Positions 17,763 to 25,769 of a DNA stretch of 64,000 bases are shown piece by piece. The number at the start of each line of letters is the position of its first letter. Position 1 is the first letter of the stretch. The notes beneath the pieces were generated by a model. The model did no database searches. It had not been told where the DNA came from and worked only from the letters and a program-made list of their open reading frames with translations. The stretch is from Shinella sp. SUS2. Lineage in GTDB: Bacteria; Pseudomonadota; Alphaproteobacteria; Rhizobiales; Rhizobiaceae. Both the position numbers and the translations under genes were made by a program. The stretch spans positions 173,462 through 237,461 of the forward strand of contig NZ_KQ410733.1 in assembly GCF_001262505.1 (NCBI RefSeq). Direction: 5' to 3'.

Positions 17763-18764
17763 ATGCACGGGATGCCCATGAATACAGCCACCGTTTCCGA
17801 CGCCGAGACGCCACGGAGCCTGAAGGCCCGCATCCTGGGAACGCCCTCGGTGGGGCCGCTTCTGGTCCTTCTCGGCTTTTGCGTGATCTTCGCGCTGACC
17901 AATCCCCGTTTTCTCGCCACGCACAATCTGTCGATCATCCTGCAGCAGACCGTCATCATCGGCGTTCTCGCGATCGGCCAGACGCTGGTGATCCTGACCG
18001 CGGGCATCGACCTTGCGGTCGGCGCCATCTGTGTGCTCGGCACCATTGTCGCCGGCAAACTGGTCAATCTCGGCTATGACCCCGTGCTCTCCATGGGGTT
18101 TGCCATTCTGCTCTGCACGGCTGCCGGTCTTGCGGCGGGTGGTCTCGTTTCCGGCCTCAGGCTCCCGCCCTTCATCGTCACGCTCGGTATTTTGGGCATC
18201 CTGACGGCAGCGCTGCGGCTGATCTCCGAAGGCGGCGCCTTTCCGGTGCGCGATCCCTTCCTCGCCTGGACGGGCAACACGATGAAGCTCGGTGGCTTCG
18301 TGCTGACCTATGGTGTGCTGATCATGTTCACCCTTTACGCCGTGGTTTGGTATCTCCTGAACCAGACGAAATGGGGTCGCCATACCTACGCCATCGGCAA
18401 CAATGCGGAGGCTGCCCGCCTCGTCGGCATTCCGGTGCGCCGCCACCTGCTCTCGGTCTACGTGCTCGCCGGCCTGATCTACGGCATCGCCGCCTGGCTG
18501 GCGCTCGGGCGTATCCCCAATGCCGATCCCAACGCCATGCAGAGCGCCAATCTCGATTCCATCACCGCCGTGGTGATCGGCGGCACCAGCCTGTTCGGCG
18601 GCCGCGGTGGCCTCATCGGGACATTGATCGGCGCGCTCATCGTCGGGGTGCTGCGCAACGGCCTGACGCTCGCCGGCATCGACCCGCTCTGGCAGGACCT
18701 CGTGACCGGCATCCTCGTCATCATCGCCGTCGCGCTCGACCAGATGTCCCGGAGGAAGAGCTGA
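17763..18764 (+). CDS. Ribose/xylose-type ABC transporter permease
   Basis: 333 residues; ATGs at 17772 and 17778 are alternative starts and no RBS is decisive. About eight to ten membrane segments, the LTAGIDLAVGAICVLGTIVAG signature of RbsC-type permeases and the C-terminal VVIGGTSLFGGRGGLIGTLIGALIVGVLRNGL motif are clear. It forms the membrane channel with the ATPase whose ATG overlaps its stop codon (TGATG), which indicates translational coupling. Confidence 0.9.
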   Translation: MHGMPMNTATVSDAETPRSLKARILGTPSVGPLLVLLGFCVIFALTNPRFLATHNLSIILQQTVIIGVLAIGQTLVILTAGIDLAVGAICVLGTIVAGKLVNLGYDPVLSMGFAILLCTAAGLAAGGLVSGLRLPPFIVTLGILGILTAALRLISEGGAFPVRDPFLAWTGNTMKLGGFVLTYGVLIMFTLYAVVWYLLNQTKWGRHTYAIGNNAEAARLVGIPVRRHLLSVYVLAGLIYGIAAWLALGRIPNADPNAMQSANLDSITAVVIGGTSLFGGRGGLIGTLIGALIVGVLRNGLTLAGIDPLWQDLVTGILVIIAVALDQMSRRKS

Positions 18765-19531
18765 TGGCCGACGCCGTTCCGCACGTGGTTCTCGAAGCGC
18801 GCAACGTGGTGAAGACCTACGGCCATGTCACCGCGCTTGACGGCGTTGACTTCGAACTTCGCGCCGGTGAGATCCTTGCCGTCGTCGGTGACAATGGCGC
18901 CGGTAAGTCGACATTGATCAAGACGCTGGCCGGGGCCGTGCGCCCGACCAGCGGTGACATCCTGCTAGACGGTGCGCCGGTGCATTTCAAGGGGCCGCTG
19001 GATGCGCGCCACGCCGGTATCGAGACGGTCTACCAGGATCTCGCCGTCGCGCCTGCCCTCGACATCGCCGCCAACCTCTTCCTTGGCCGCGAGCTGCGCG
19101 CGCCGGGCCTGCTTGGCGGTCTCTTCCGCCGTCTCGACAAGACGCGCATGCGTGAAGAAGCCCGCCGCGCCATGGGCGAACTGAAGTTCCGCCTGCCGGC
19201 GATCGACAATCCGGTGGAGTCGCTGTCGGGTGGCCAGCGGCAGGGTGTCGCCGTCGCGCGCGCCGCGCTCTTCGCCCGCAAGCTCGTCATCATGGACGAG
19301 CCGACGGCGGCGCTCGGCGTGCGCGAAACGGGCCAGGTGCTGGAGCTGATCCGCTCGATCCGCGATCGCGGCCTGCCGGTCGTTCTCATCAGTCATAACA
19401 TGCCGAACGTCTTCGACATCGCCGACCGCATCCACATCATGCGCCTTGGCCGGCGCGCGGCCGTCGTCACCCCCAAGACACACACCATGAACGACGTCGT
19501 CGCCATCATGACCGGCGCGGCGGCCGCCTGA
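18764..19531 (+). CDS. Sugar ABC transporter ATP-binding protein (single nucleotide-binding domain)
   Basis: 255 residues with Walker [10 protein letters not shown], signature LSGGQRQG, Walker B LVIMDEPTAALG and switch histidine ISHN. It holds only one ATPase domain, like FrcA, unlike the double-domain RbsA at 50262. Its start overlaps the permease stop by one base. It energises import of the sugar bound by the protein encoded at 16695. Confidence 0.9.
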   Translation: MADAVPHVVLEARNVVKTYGHVTALDGVDFELRAGEILAVVGDNGAGKSTLIKTLAGAVRPTSGDILLDGAPVHFKGPLDARHAGIETVYQDLAVAPALDIAANLFLGRELRAPGLLGGLFRRLDKTRMREEARRAMGELKFRLPAIDNPVESLSGGQRQGVAVARAALFARKLVIMDEPTAALGVRETGQVLELIRSIRDRGLPVVLISHNMPNVFDIADRIHIMRLGRRAAVVTPKTHTMNDVVAIMTGAAAA

Positions 19532-19554
19532 CCCTGTCCCGAACGGAGCAAGAC

Positions 19555-20586
19555 ATGTATCGCCTCGACCAGAAGCTCGCCCGCATCCGCGCCGGAAACT
19601 ACACCCGCAGCGATTTTATCATCGCCGACGCGAAGGACGGCGACATGGGGCCCTCCATCACGTCCTGCGGTCCGAAGCGGGCGAAGGACGGCAGCTGGTC
19701 GCGCCACTACACCCGCGTGGAATTCCTGGAGAACATCCGCGCCGTCGTCGAGCAGGATATCGTCGACATCATGCTGACCTCCGCCTCCAACATGGAGGCG
19801 CTGACAGACATGGGCGTGTTCCGGGGAAGCGCCGTCAAGCCGGCGATCCGCGCCAACGACACGACCGACGTCTGGGTCTGCCGGGGTGCGACCTATTCGA
19901 AGCAGCCCTCGCGCCCCTTCCGGACGGCCTCGCTCTCGCGCGTCGCCACCGGCACGATCGATCCCGCGCCGGGTGCGCAGATTACCGGCACGGACCTCGG
20001 CCTCTACTCCATCACCTTCAACAACGATCTTGAGCACGACTACCAGTCGCTGGAAGCCTTCCACTGGTTCCGCGAGGACGCGGCACGCAACAACTTCAAA
20101 TACTTCCTTGAGGTATTCAATCCCAACGTGGATTGCGGCGTCGACCCTGAAGTGGTTCCCCACTACGTCAACGACGTGATGATGCGCTGCCTTGCCGGTG
20201 TTACCAAGGCGGACCGGCCGCAGTTCCTCAAAATCCCGTTCAACGGGGCCAAGGCGCTGGACGAGCTCGCCTCCTACGATCCAAGCGTCATCGTCGGGGT
20301 TCTCGGCGGTGGCGCTGGCACGACGCGCGACTGCTTCGAGCTTCTCCACCAGGCCGAGCGGTTCGGCGCGCGCGTCGCGCTGTTCGGGCGCAAGATCAAC
20401 CTCGCCGAAGACCCGCTGGCCATGGTGCGCTTCATGCGCGAGGTAGCATCCGGCACGATTGCGCCTTCGGAGGCGGTGAAGGCCTATCACGCAAGCCTTT
20501 CCAAGGACGGGATCAAGCCGTTGCGCGAGCTCGCCAACGACAACGTCGTCACGGAAGCTGTGCTCAAGCCGGAACAGAGCAGATGA
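19555..20586 (+). CDS. TIM-barrel aldolase-like protein of sugar catabolism
   Basis: 343 residues, soluble, 23 bases after the ATPase gene and overlapping the PfkB kinase gene by 4 bases. The sequence shows FIIADAKDGDMG near the N terminus, a possible Schiff-base lysine in FLKIPFNGAKALDEL and a phosphate-binding-like loop VIVGVLGGGAGTTRDCFELL near the C terminus. These suggest a class I aldolase-type beta/alpha barrel (DeoC/LacD/FbaB relatives). I do not recognise the exact family. Between a kinase pair and a transporter, cleavage of a phosphorylated sugar is the sensible role, but that is inference. Confidence 0.6.
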   Translation: MYRLDQKLARIRAGNYTRSDFIIADAKDGDMGPSITSCGPKRAKDGSWSRHYTRVEFLENIRAVVEQDIVDIMLTSASNMEALTDMGVFRGSAVKPAIRANDTTDVWVCRGATYSKQPSRPFRTASLSRVATGTIDPAPGAQITGTDLGLYSITFNNDLEHDYQSLEAFHWFREDAARNNFKYFLEVFNPNVDCGVDPEVVPHYVNDVMMRCLAGVTKADRPQFLKIPFNGAKALDELASYDPSVIVGVLGGGAGTTRDCFELLHQAERFGARVALFGRKINLAEDPLAMVRFMREVASGTIAPSEAVKAYHASLSKDGIKPLRELANDNVVTEAVLKPEQSR

Positions 20587-21605
20587 CGGGCGGGCGGCGG
20601 GGCATCCTGACGGGTGGGACGTGGTGTGCGGATTACAACCGCACGGTCAGCCACTGGCCGGGTGAGGACGGCCTTGCCGAGCTTTTCGAGGAGGAGCGTC
20701 ACGGCGGCGGCTCCAGCTGCAATCTAGCGCTTGACGTCAAGCGGCTCGATCCGTCGATCCCCGTCGAGACGATCGGCCTCGTCGGGGATGATGACGATGG
20801 CCGCTATCTGCGCAAGACGGCTGCGGCAGCGGGGATCGACACGCGCCAGATGACGGTGACGCCGGATGCCGCCACGCAGTTCTGCGACGCCTATGTCTCG
20901 CTGCGCTCGCACCGGCGTACCCATATATTCCATGCCGGAACCGGCGCGCAGCTGACGCCCGATCACTTCGATTTTTCCCAGACGCGTATGCGCTACCTGC
21001 ATCTCGGCCTGCCGGGCGTGCACCGCATTCTCGACGCGCCCTGGCAAGGCGAGCCGAACGGATGGGTGGCGGTGCTGAAGAATGCGCGCGCGGCGGGGCT
21101 TCAGACAAATCTGGAGCTGGCGAGCATCGACCGTGGTCTGATGGCCCGGCTTGTCGCGCCTTGCCTGCCGCATCTCGATCTCCTCATCGTCAATGACATG
21201 GAAATCGGTGCCATCGCCGGTGTCGAGACCATCCTGGACGGCACTTCGGACAAGGACGCGTGCCTTCGCGCGGCGCGCATGGTGCTGGAACGGGGGGCGA
21301 TGGGGCTCGTCACGGTACACTGCCCGGCTTTTGCCATTGCCGTCACCCGTGACGGGGATAGTGCGGTCGCGCCCTCCGTCGCCATCCCTGAAGTGGAGAT
21401 TAAGGGCGCGAACGGGGCGGGCGACGCCTTTGCTGCCGGCATGCTCTACGGTCTTCACGAGGGGTGGCCCCTTGCCCAGTGCCTCGAACTCGCTCACGCC
21501 GCCGCCGCCGTCTCGCTGCGCAGCGTGTCGACGACGGGAGCCATGCTTTTCTGGCGCGAATGCCTGTCCCTTGCTCAGAAATGGGGGCCAAGGAGGGACA
21601 TCTGA
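20583..21605 (+). CDS. PfkB-family carbohydrate kinase
   Basis: 340 residues. The N-terminal GGGSSCNLALDVKRLDP and the C-terminal catalytic motif EIKGANGAGDAFAAGMLYG (base aspartate in GAGD) identify a ribokinase/fructokinase-type enzyme. Its ATG overlaps the aldolase-like stop (ATGA). With the FGGY kinase at 14972 it would allow two successive phosphorylations before aldol cleavage. It is the last gene of the ROK island; the next gene starts after a 236-base gap. Confidence 0.85.
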   Translation: MTGGRRGILTGGTWCADYNRTVSHWPGEDGLAELFEEERHGGGSSCNLALDVKRLDPSIPVETIGLVGDDDDGRYLRKTAAAAGIDTRQMTVTPDAATQFCDAYVSLRSHRRTHIFHAGTGAQLTPDHFDFSQTRMRYLHLGLPGVHRILDAPWQGEPNGWVAVLKNARAAGLQTNLELASIDRGLMARLVAPCLPHLDLLIVNDMEIGAIAGVETILDGTSDKDACLRAARMVLERGAMGLVTVHCPAFAIAVTRDGDSAVAPSVAIPEVEIKGANGAGDAFAAGMLYGLHEGWPLAQCLELAHAAAAVSLRSVSTTGAMLFWRECLSLAQKWGPRRDI

Positions 21606-21780
21606 AATGTTGCCCGGAACGGTTCAGTATTCGAGCAGGCACATTTCTCTTGCCGATTGCTTGATCGGTGTCGTCAGGTGGAGCACGAAAATGGCGTGCG
21701 CCGAGACCACGTAAAACGGCGGGGATTTCAGGGCCATAACCTCATATGTGACGTCGGGTGCTTAAATTCGGACATCCTTT

Positions 21781-21821
21781 GATTTAAAAATAGACGAACA
21801 TCGGCTTTAAATCAGACGAAT
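21781..21821. promoter_or_regulatory. AT-rich repeats before the AAA/DUF4143 gene
   Basis: GATTTAAA (21781-21788) and TTTAAATC (21806-21813) are inverted. Each TTTAAA is followed within a few bases by AGACGAA, giving an imperfect direct repeat as well. The rest of the 21606-21841 gap shows no gene. Confidence 0.35.
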
Positions 21822-21841
21822 TCTTCGCTAAGAATGGCCGC

Positions 21842-23095
21842 ATGATTTCCCCTCCCCTGCCCCGTCTTCATATCGAACGCAAGGTCCGACAGAACGTCGA
21901 AACCGCCTTGGCCGACACGCGTGTGGTCCTGATTGCCGGCCCTCGTCAAGCCGGCAAGACGACATTGGCGCGGATGTTTGCCGGCGAGGATCGGCCGTTC
22001 ATGACATTGGACGATGCCGGCACCCTCAGTGCTGCGAAGTCCGACCCGATCGGCTTCATACGGGGCATCAGGCGGGCCGTCATCGATGAGGTGCAGCGCG
22101 CGCCCGAACTGATGCTGGCGATCAAGGAGAGTGTCGACCGCGATGAAGAGCCGGGACGGTTCCTGCTGACCGGCTCGGCCAATCTGGCGACGATGCCCGC
22201 CATTGCCGATTCTCTGGCCGGGCGGATGGCCGTGATTTCCCTTTTTCCATTCGCCCAGTCCGAGATCCTTTCGACCCCCGGCCGCTTGCTGGATCGTCTC
22301 TTTGACGGCGAAGAGCCGGTGTCCGGCGGCGGGGCCGTCTTTGGCGACGACCTGGTGGAGGTGGTCGTGAAGGGCGGCTTTCCTGAAGTCCTTCGGCGCA
22401 CGACTGCGGCCCGGCGTACCGCTTGGCTTGAGGACTACGTGGCTCTGATCCTGGACCGCGACGTGCGCGACATCGCAAACATCGATCAGCTCGATCGTTT
22501 GCCGCGTCTCCTGAGCGTGCTTGCCGAACATGCCGGACAACTGGTCAACCACAGCAGCTTGGGTGCAGCGCTGGGCCTTTCGAGCATCACGGCCCAGAAA
22601 TATGTCGCTATCCTCGAACGGCTGTTCCTCGTGAGAACGCTTTCTCCCTGGTCGAACAACCGCCTCAGCCGGCTGATCAAGACGCCAAAGCTGCATTTCA
22701 TTGACACCGGGCTGCTCGCGGCCCTGCGGGAAGACGAGGCGGAGCGGCTGATCCGGGATCGGACGCGATTCGGCCCGTTGCTCGAAAGCTTCGTCGTGTC
22801 GGAGATCCTGAAACTGGCTTCCTGGTCCGAGCGGCGCCTCGCATTCTCGCACTACCGGACCAAGGATCAGGACGAGGTGGATGTGATCATCGAGGACCGT
22901 CGCGGCCGTATCGTCGGCATTGAGGTGAAGGCGTCGGCGACCGTAAAATCGGATGATTTCCGCGGGCTGCGCCAGCTCAAGGATGCCGTGGGCGACCGGT
23001 TCGTGCGGGGACTGGTCCTGCACGATCATGACCGCATCACGCCCTTCGGGGAGAAGCTGCAGGCCGCGCCGATTTCACTGCTCTGGACCATGTAG
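21842..23095 (+). CDS. AAA-type ATPase with DUF4143 domain
   Basis: 417 residues. Walker A is GPRQAGKTT (about 33-41), Walker B is AVIDEVQRAPEL and sensor region LLTGSANL, matching the AAA_14 domain. The C-terminal half fits DUF4143, a nuclease-like fold (ESFVVSEILKLA, DEVDVIIEDRRGRIVGIEVKASATV with the E/D...E.K pattern of PD-(D/E)XK-type proteins). Members are widespread, often on mobile or accessory DNA, and mostly without an assigned role. It lies alone between the sugar island and repA. No strong RBS is visible before the ATG. Confidence 0.85.
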   Translation: MISPPLPRLHIERKVRQNVETALADTRVVLIAGPRQAGKTTLARMFAGEDRPFMTLDDAGTLSAAKSDPIGFIRGIRRAVIDEVQRAPELMLAIKESVDRDEEPGRFLLTGSANLATMPAIADSLAGRMAVISLFPFAQSEILSTPGRLLDRLFDGEEPVSGGGAVFGDDLVEVVVKGGFPEVLRRTTAARRTAWLEDYVALILDRDVRDIANIDQLDRLPRLLSVLAEHAGQLVNHSSLGAALGLSSITAQKYVAILERLFLVRTLSPWSNNRLSRLIKTPKLHFIDTGLLAALREDEAERLIRDRTRFGPLLESFVVSEILKLASWSERRLAFSHYRTKDQDEVDVIIEDRRGRIVGIEVKASATVKSDDFRGLRQLKDAVGDRFVRGLVLHDHDRITPFGEKLQAAPISLLWTM

Positions 23096-23296
23096 AATCC
23101 GGCTGACAGGGAGGGCAAGGTCGCCGGCGCCGGCTTTTACACGGGTATTGGGCGGGTACGCCATTTGCGAGATCATCTGTGCAACGCCTGAAAAAAGAGC
23201 GTTCCCGCAGGTGCGCAACTGTTCTTATTAACCTTTTGTTAACCCTAAACTTCTGGACGGTCCGGGAGAATCGTGTTCTATCTTTGGCGGGCAATG

Positions 23297-23310
23297 GCCG
23301 GCAAACCGGC
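23297..23310. promoter_or_regulatory. Inverted repeat in repA leader
   Basis: GCCGG-CAAA-CCGGC lies 23 bases before repA. RepA/RepB complexes of repABC systems repress their own promoter, and this dyad is a possible part of the operator. The gap 23096-23332 also has a repeated TTAACC motif (about 23227-23246) in an AT-rich patch that may hold the promoter. Confidence 0.3.
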
Positions 23311-23332
23311 TTAAGGCCGCCAAGAGGAAGAC

Positions 23333-24556
23333 ATGGCGATAGCAAACCGAGTAGACCCAATTGTTGGCACCAAGGAAGACGCAGGCGGCAAGATCATGCG
23401 CCATGCGGGGCTTCTGTCGGCGCAATTGCAGCAACTCAGAACGCGTATGTATCCTCCGAAGTCGGAGAAGACCCTTCGTTCGTTTTTGACCAACGAGGTG
23501 TCGAAGCTCACTTCCATACCTGATTCCACCTTGAAGCTCATGTCTACCGAGGGACGCGGACCTGTTCCAAGCCGGCTCGAGAACAATCATCGCGTCTACA
23601 CGCTGGGCCAGATCAACGAGCTTCGCGCGCTGTTTGCAAAACAGAAGCCGGCCGAGGCTTTGCGCTTTCTTCCCCGCCGTCGCCCGGGCGAGCATCTCCA
23701 GGTCATCGCGATCGCCAACTTCAAGGGCGGCAGTGCGAAAACGACGACCTGTGTGCATCTTTCCCATTATCTCGCCCTCCAGGGCTATCGCGTTCTTGCG
23801 CTCGATCTGGATCCGCAGGCGTCCCTGTCCGCCATGTTCGGCTTTCAGCCGGAAGTGGATGTCGGCTCGAATGAGACGATCTATGCAGCGCTGCGCTATG
23901 ACGATACCGAGCGGCGCTCGATCCGCGAGGTCATTCGCAAGACCTATTTCGAAGGGATCGATCTTGTTCCTGGCAACCTGGAGGTCATGGAATACGAGCA
24001 CGAAACGCCCCGTGTTCTGGCGAGCAAGTCAGGTTCGGGCGCAATTTTCTTCGAAAGGCTGAAGCTCGCCCTCGCGGAGGTCGAGGCGGATTACGACGTC
24101 GTCATCCTCGACACGCCGCCTTCGCTCGGCTTCCTGACCCTGAGCGCGATTTACGCGGCGACCAGCATGATTATCACCGTGCATCCCGCCATGCTGGATG
24201 TCGCATCAATGAGCCAGTTCCTGCTGATGATGGGTGACCTTATCAGCGTTCTGAACGAAAGCGGCGCGCAGCTGGATCAGGACTTCATCCGGTACCTGGT
24301 CACGCGCCATGATCCGAACGATGCGCCGCAATCACAGGTCGTCGCGATGCTGCGGCATATGTTCGGCACGGACGTGCTTCTTCCGACCGCGATCGAAAGC
24401 ACGGCAGTCGAAGCGGCCGGCCTCGCAAAACGCTCGATCTACGAGCTGGAAATGGGCCAGATCGGGCGGGACACCCACAAGCGCGCGCGCGAAGCCGTCG
24501 ATGGCGTCAATGAAGCGATCATCCGGCTCATCAATGACAGCTGGGGGCGGACATGA
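23333..24556 (+). CDS. repA: Plasmid partitioning ATPase RepA
   Basis: 407 residues, the normal size. An N-terminal DNA-binding part (about 1-115) precedes a ParA ATPase domain with the deviant Walker A KGGSAKTT (131-138), ALDLDPQASLSAMFG and VVILDTPPSLGFLTL. ParA-like RepA moves plasmid copies apart and represses repABC transcription with RepB. AGAGGAAG precedes the ATG. It overlaps repB by 4 bases. Its presence with repB and repC defines a repABC replicon, found only in alphaproteobacteria. Confidence 0.97.
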   Translation: MAIANRVDPIVGTKEDAGGKIMRHAGLLSAQLQQLRTRMYPPKSEKTLRSFLTNEVSKLTSIPDSTLKLMSTEGRGPVPSRLENNHRVYTLGQINELRALFAKQKPAEALRFLPRRRPGEHLQVIAIANFKGGSAKTTTCVHLSHYLALQGYRVLALDLDPQASLSAMFGFQPEVDVGSNETIYAALRYDDTERRSIREVIRKTYFEGIDLVPGNLEVMEYEHETPRVLASKSGSGAIFFERLKLALAEVEADYDVVILDTPPSLGFLTLSAIYAATSMIITVHPAMLDVASMSQFLLMMGDLISVLNESGAQLDQDFIRYLVTRHDPNDAPQSQVVAMLRHMFGTDVLLPTAIESTAVEAAGLAKRSIYELEMGQIGRDTHKRAREAVDGVNEAIIRLINDSWGRT

Positions 24557-25572
24557 GCAAATCCTCCCGCAAATCGATTGTCGCCAGCTTCGGTCTGCTG
24601 TCCGCGGAACTGGAGAACAAGCTGGCAGGCGACGAGCAGCCGGCCCCTGCGGCTCCGACGCAGCGCGTCGGTGCTGGCGTGATTGGTGCTGCCCACCGGG
24701 CAATCGACGATATCCGCTCGGAACGGGATCGGCTCAAGGCGCTTGTGGAGGCCGGCGGCGGCTCCGTACGGGAGCTGGATACTGCGCTGATCGACCCCTC
24801 GCCCTATCCCGACCGGTTGCCCGACGACGATACGGCAAGCTTTGAGGCTTTCAGGCGTTCGATCGAGAGCGAGGGACAACAGGTTCCCATCCAGGTTCGC
24901 AAGCACCCCTCCTCCGCCGGGCGCTACCAGATCGTCTATGGCCACCGCCGCTGGCTTGCCGCCAGGCAGCTCGGCAAGCCCGTACGCGCGATCGAGGTGG
25001 AGATATCGGATCTCGATCTGGTTCTTGCACAGGGCATCGAGAATGCCAGCCGCCAGGACCTGACGTGGATCGAGCGTGCCCTCTTCGCGTCGCGTATGGA
25101 TGATGCGGGGATAAAGGCGCGTCACATCTACGCGGCGCTTTCGATCGAGGACGCCGAGCTTGCAAGGATGCGCAGTGTCTACCGCGCGCTCCCGGCCGAT
25201 ATCATCGAGGCAATCGGCCGGGCTCCGAAGGTCGGCAGACCGCGTTGGCTCGACCTTGCCAAGATCGTTGCCGGCGATGCGCAGTCTCTCGGCACGATCA
25301 GGGCGGTCCTGTCGAATGGGACAGATAGCCCCCTGCTGTCCGATCAACGATTTCAGCGCGTGCTCGATGCGGTGAAACCCGCCGCTCCAGGGAAGAACAC
25401 TTCAGTGACCGCGCTTGCGGATGCGGGTGGCAGGAAGCTTGGTGCCGTGACGGCATCGGCGAGGGAAGTCCGGATTTCGGCGGAAGGCGCCCTTGGCGCG
25501 GCTTTCCTGAAATTCGTGGAGGCCGAACTGCCGGGCCTTGCCGATCGATTTGCCCGCTTGCGGGATGAATGA
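24553..25572 (+). CDS. repB: Plasmid partitioning protein RepB
   Basis: 339 residues, ParB family. The ParB/Srx-type N domain is visible as PYPDRLPDDDTASFEAFRRSIESEGQQVPIQVRKHP and YQIVYGHRRWLAARQLG, followed by the HTH part LAQGIENASRQDLTWIERALFASRMDDAGIKARHIYAAL. It binds parS and works with RepA. Translation is coupled to repA through ATGA. A parS-type palindrome starts five bases after its stop codon and another follows repC. Confidence 0.96.
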   Translation: MSKSSRKSIVASFGLLSAELENKLAGDEQPAPAAPTQRVGAGVIGAAHRAIDDIRSERDRLKALVEAGGGSVRELDTALIDPSPYPDRLPDDDTASFEAFRRSIESEGQQVPIQVRKHPSSAGRYQIVYGHRRWLAARQLGKPVRAIEVEISDLDLVLAQGIENASRQDLTWIERALFASRMDDAGIKARHIYAALSIEDAELARMRSVYRALPADIIEAIGRAPKVGRPRWLDLAKIVAGDAQSLGTIRAVLSNGTDSPLLSDQRFQRVLDAVKPAAPGKNTSVTALADAGGRKLGAVTASAREVRISAEGALGAAFLKFVEAELPGLADRFARLRDE

Positions 25573-25576
25573 CAAC

Positions 25577-25592
25577 CCTGACAGCTGTCAGG
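25577..25592. other. parS-type palindrome 1 (centromere)
   Basis: CCTGACAGCTGTCAGG is a perfect 16-bp palindrome five bases after repB. The identical core recurs at 27003-27018. repABC centromeres are short palindromes of this kind bound by RepB; the inner GACAGCTGTC is compatible with the GTTNNCNGCNGNNAAC type, while the outer bases differ. Confidence 0.8.
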
Positions 25593-25623
25593 ATTCTGGA
25601 AAATGAAAGGAAGCGCAGCAAAA

Positions 25624-25675
25624 GAAAAAGGCCCCCAAAACGTTGCCGTCGTGGAAGCCCCTCTCTGATTTAGCA
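25624..25675 (-). ncRNA. Antisense counter-transcript RNA controlling repC (RepE/incA type)
   Basis: In the 197-base repB-repC gap a leftward promoter is visible: TTGACT (25709-25704), 17 bases, GATTCT (25686-25681). About 50 bases of RNA would end in a hairpin in which GGCUUCC pairs with GGGGGCC (two G-U pairs), followed by UUUUUC. Position, size and layout match the small antisense RNA of repABC plasmids, which lowers repC expression and sets copy number and incompatibility. Ends are estimates. Confidence 0.8.
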
Positions 25676-25769
25676 CCCCGAGAATCGCATTTCCACGAAT
25701 CGTAGTCAAGAGTCTTTGGCGCCATTTTTGGCGGGCGGATTTCTTTTGCCTTTTGCAAGGTGAAGGAAA

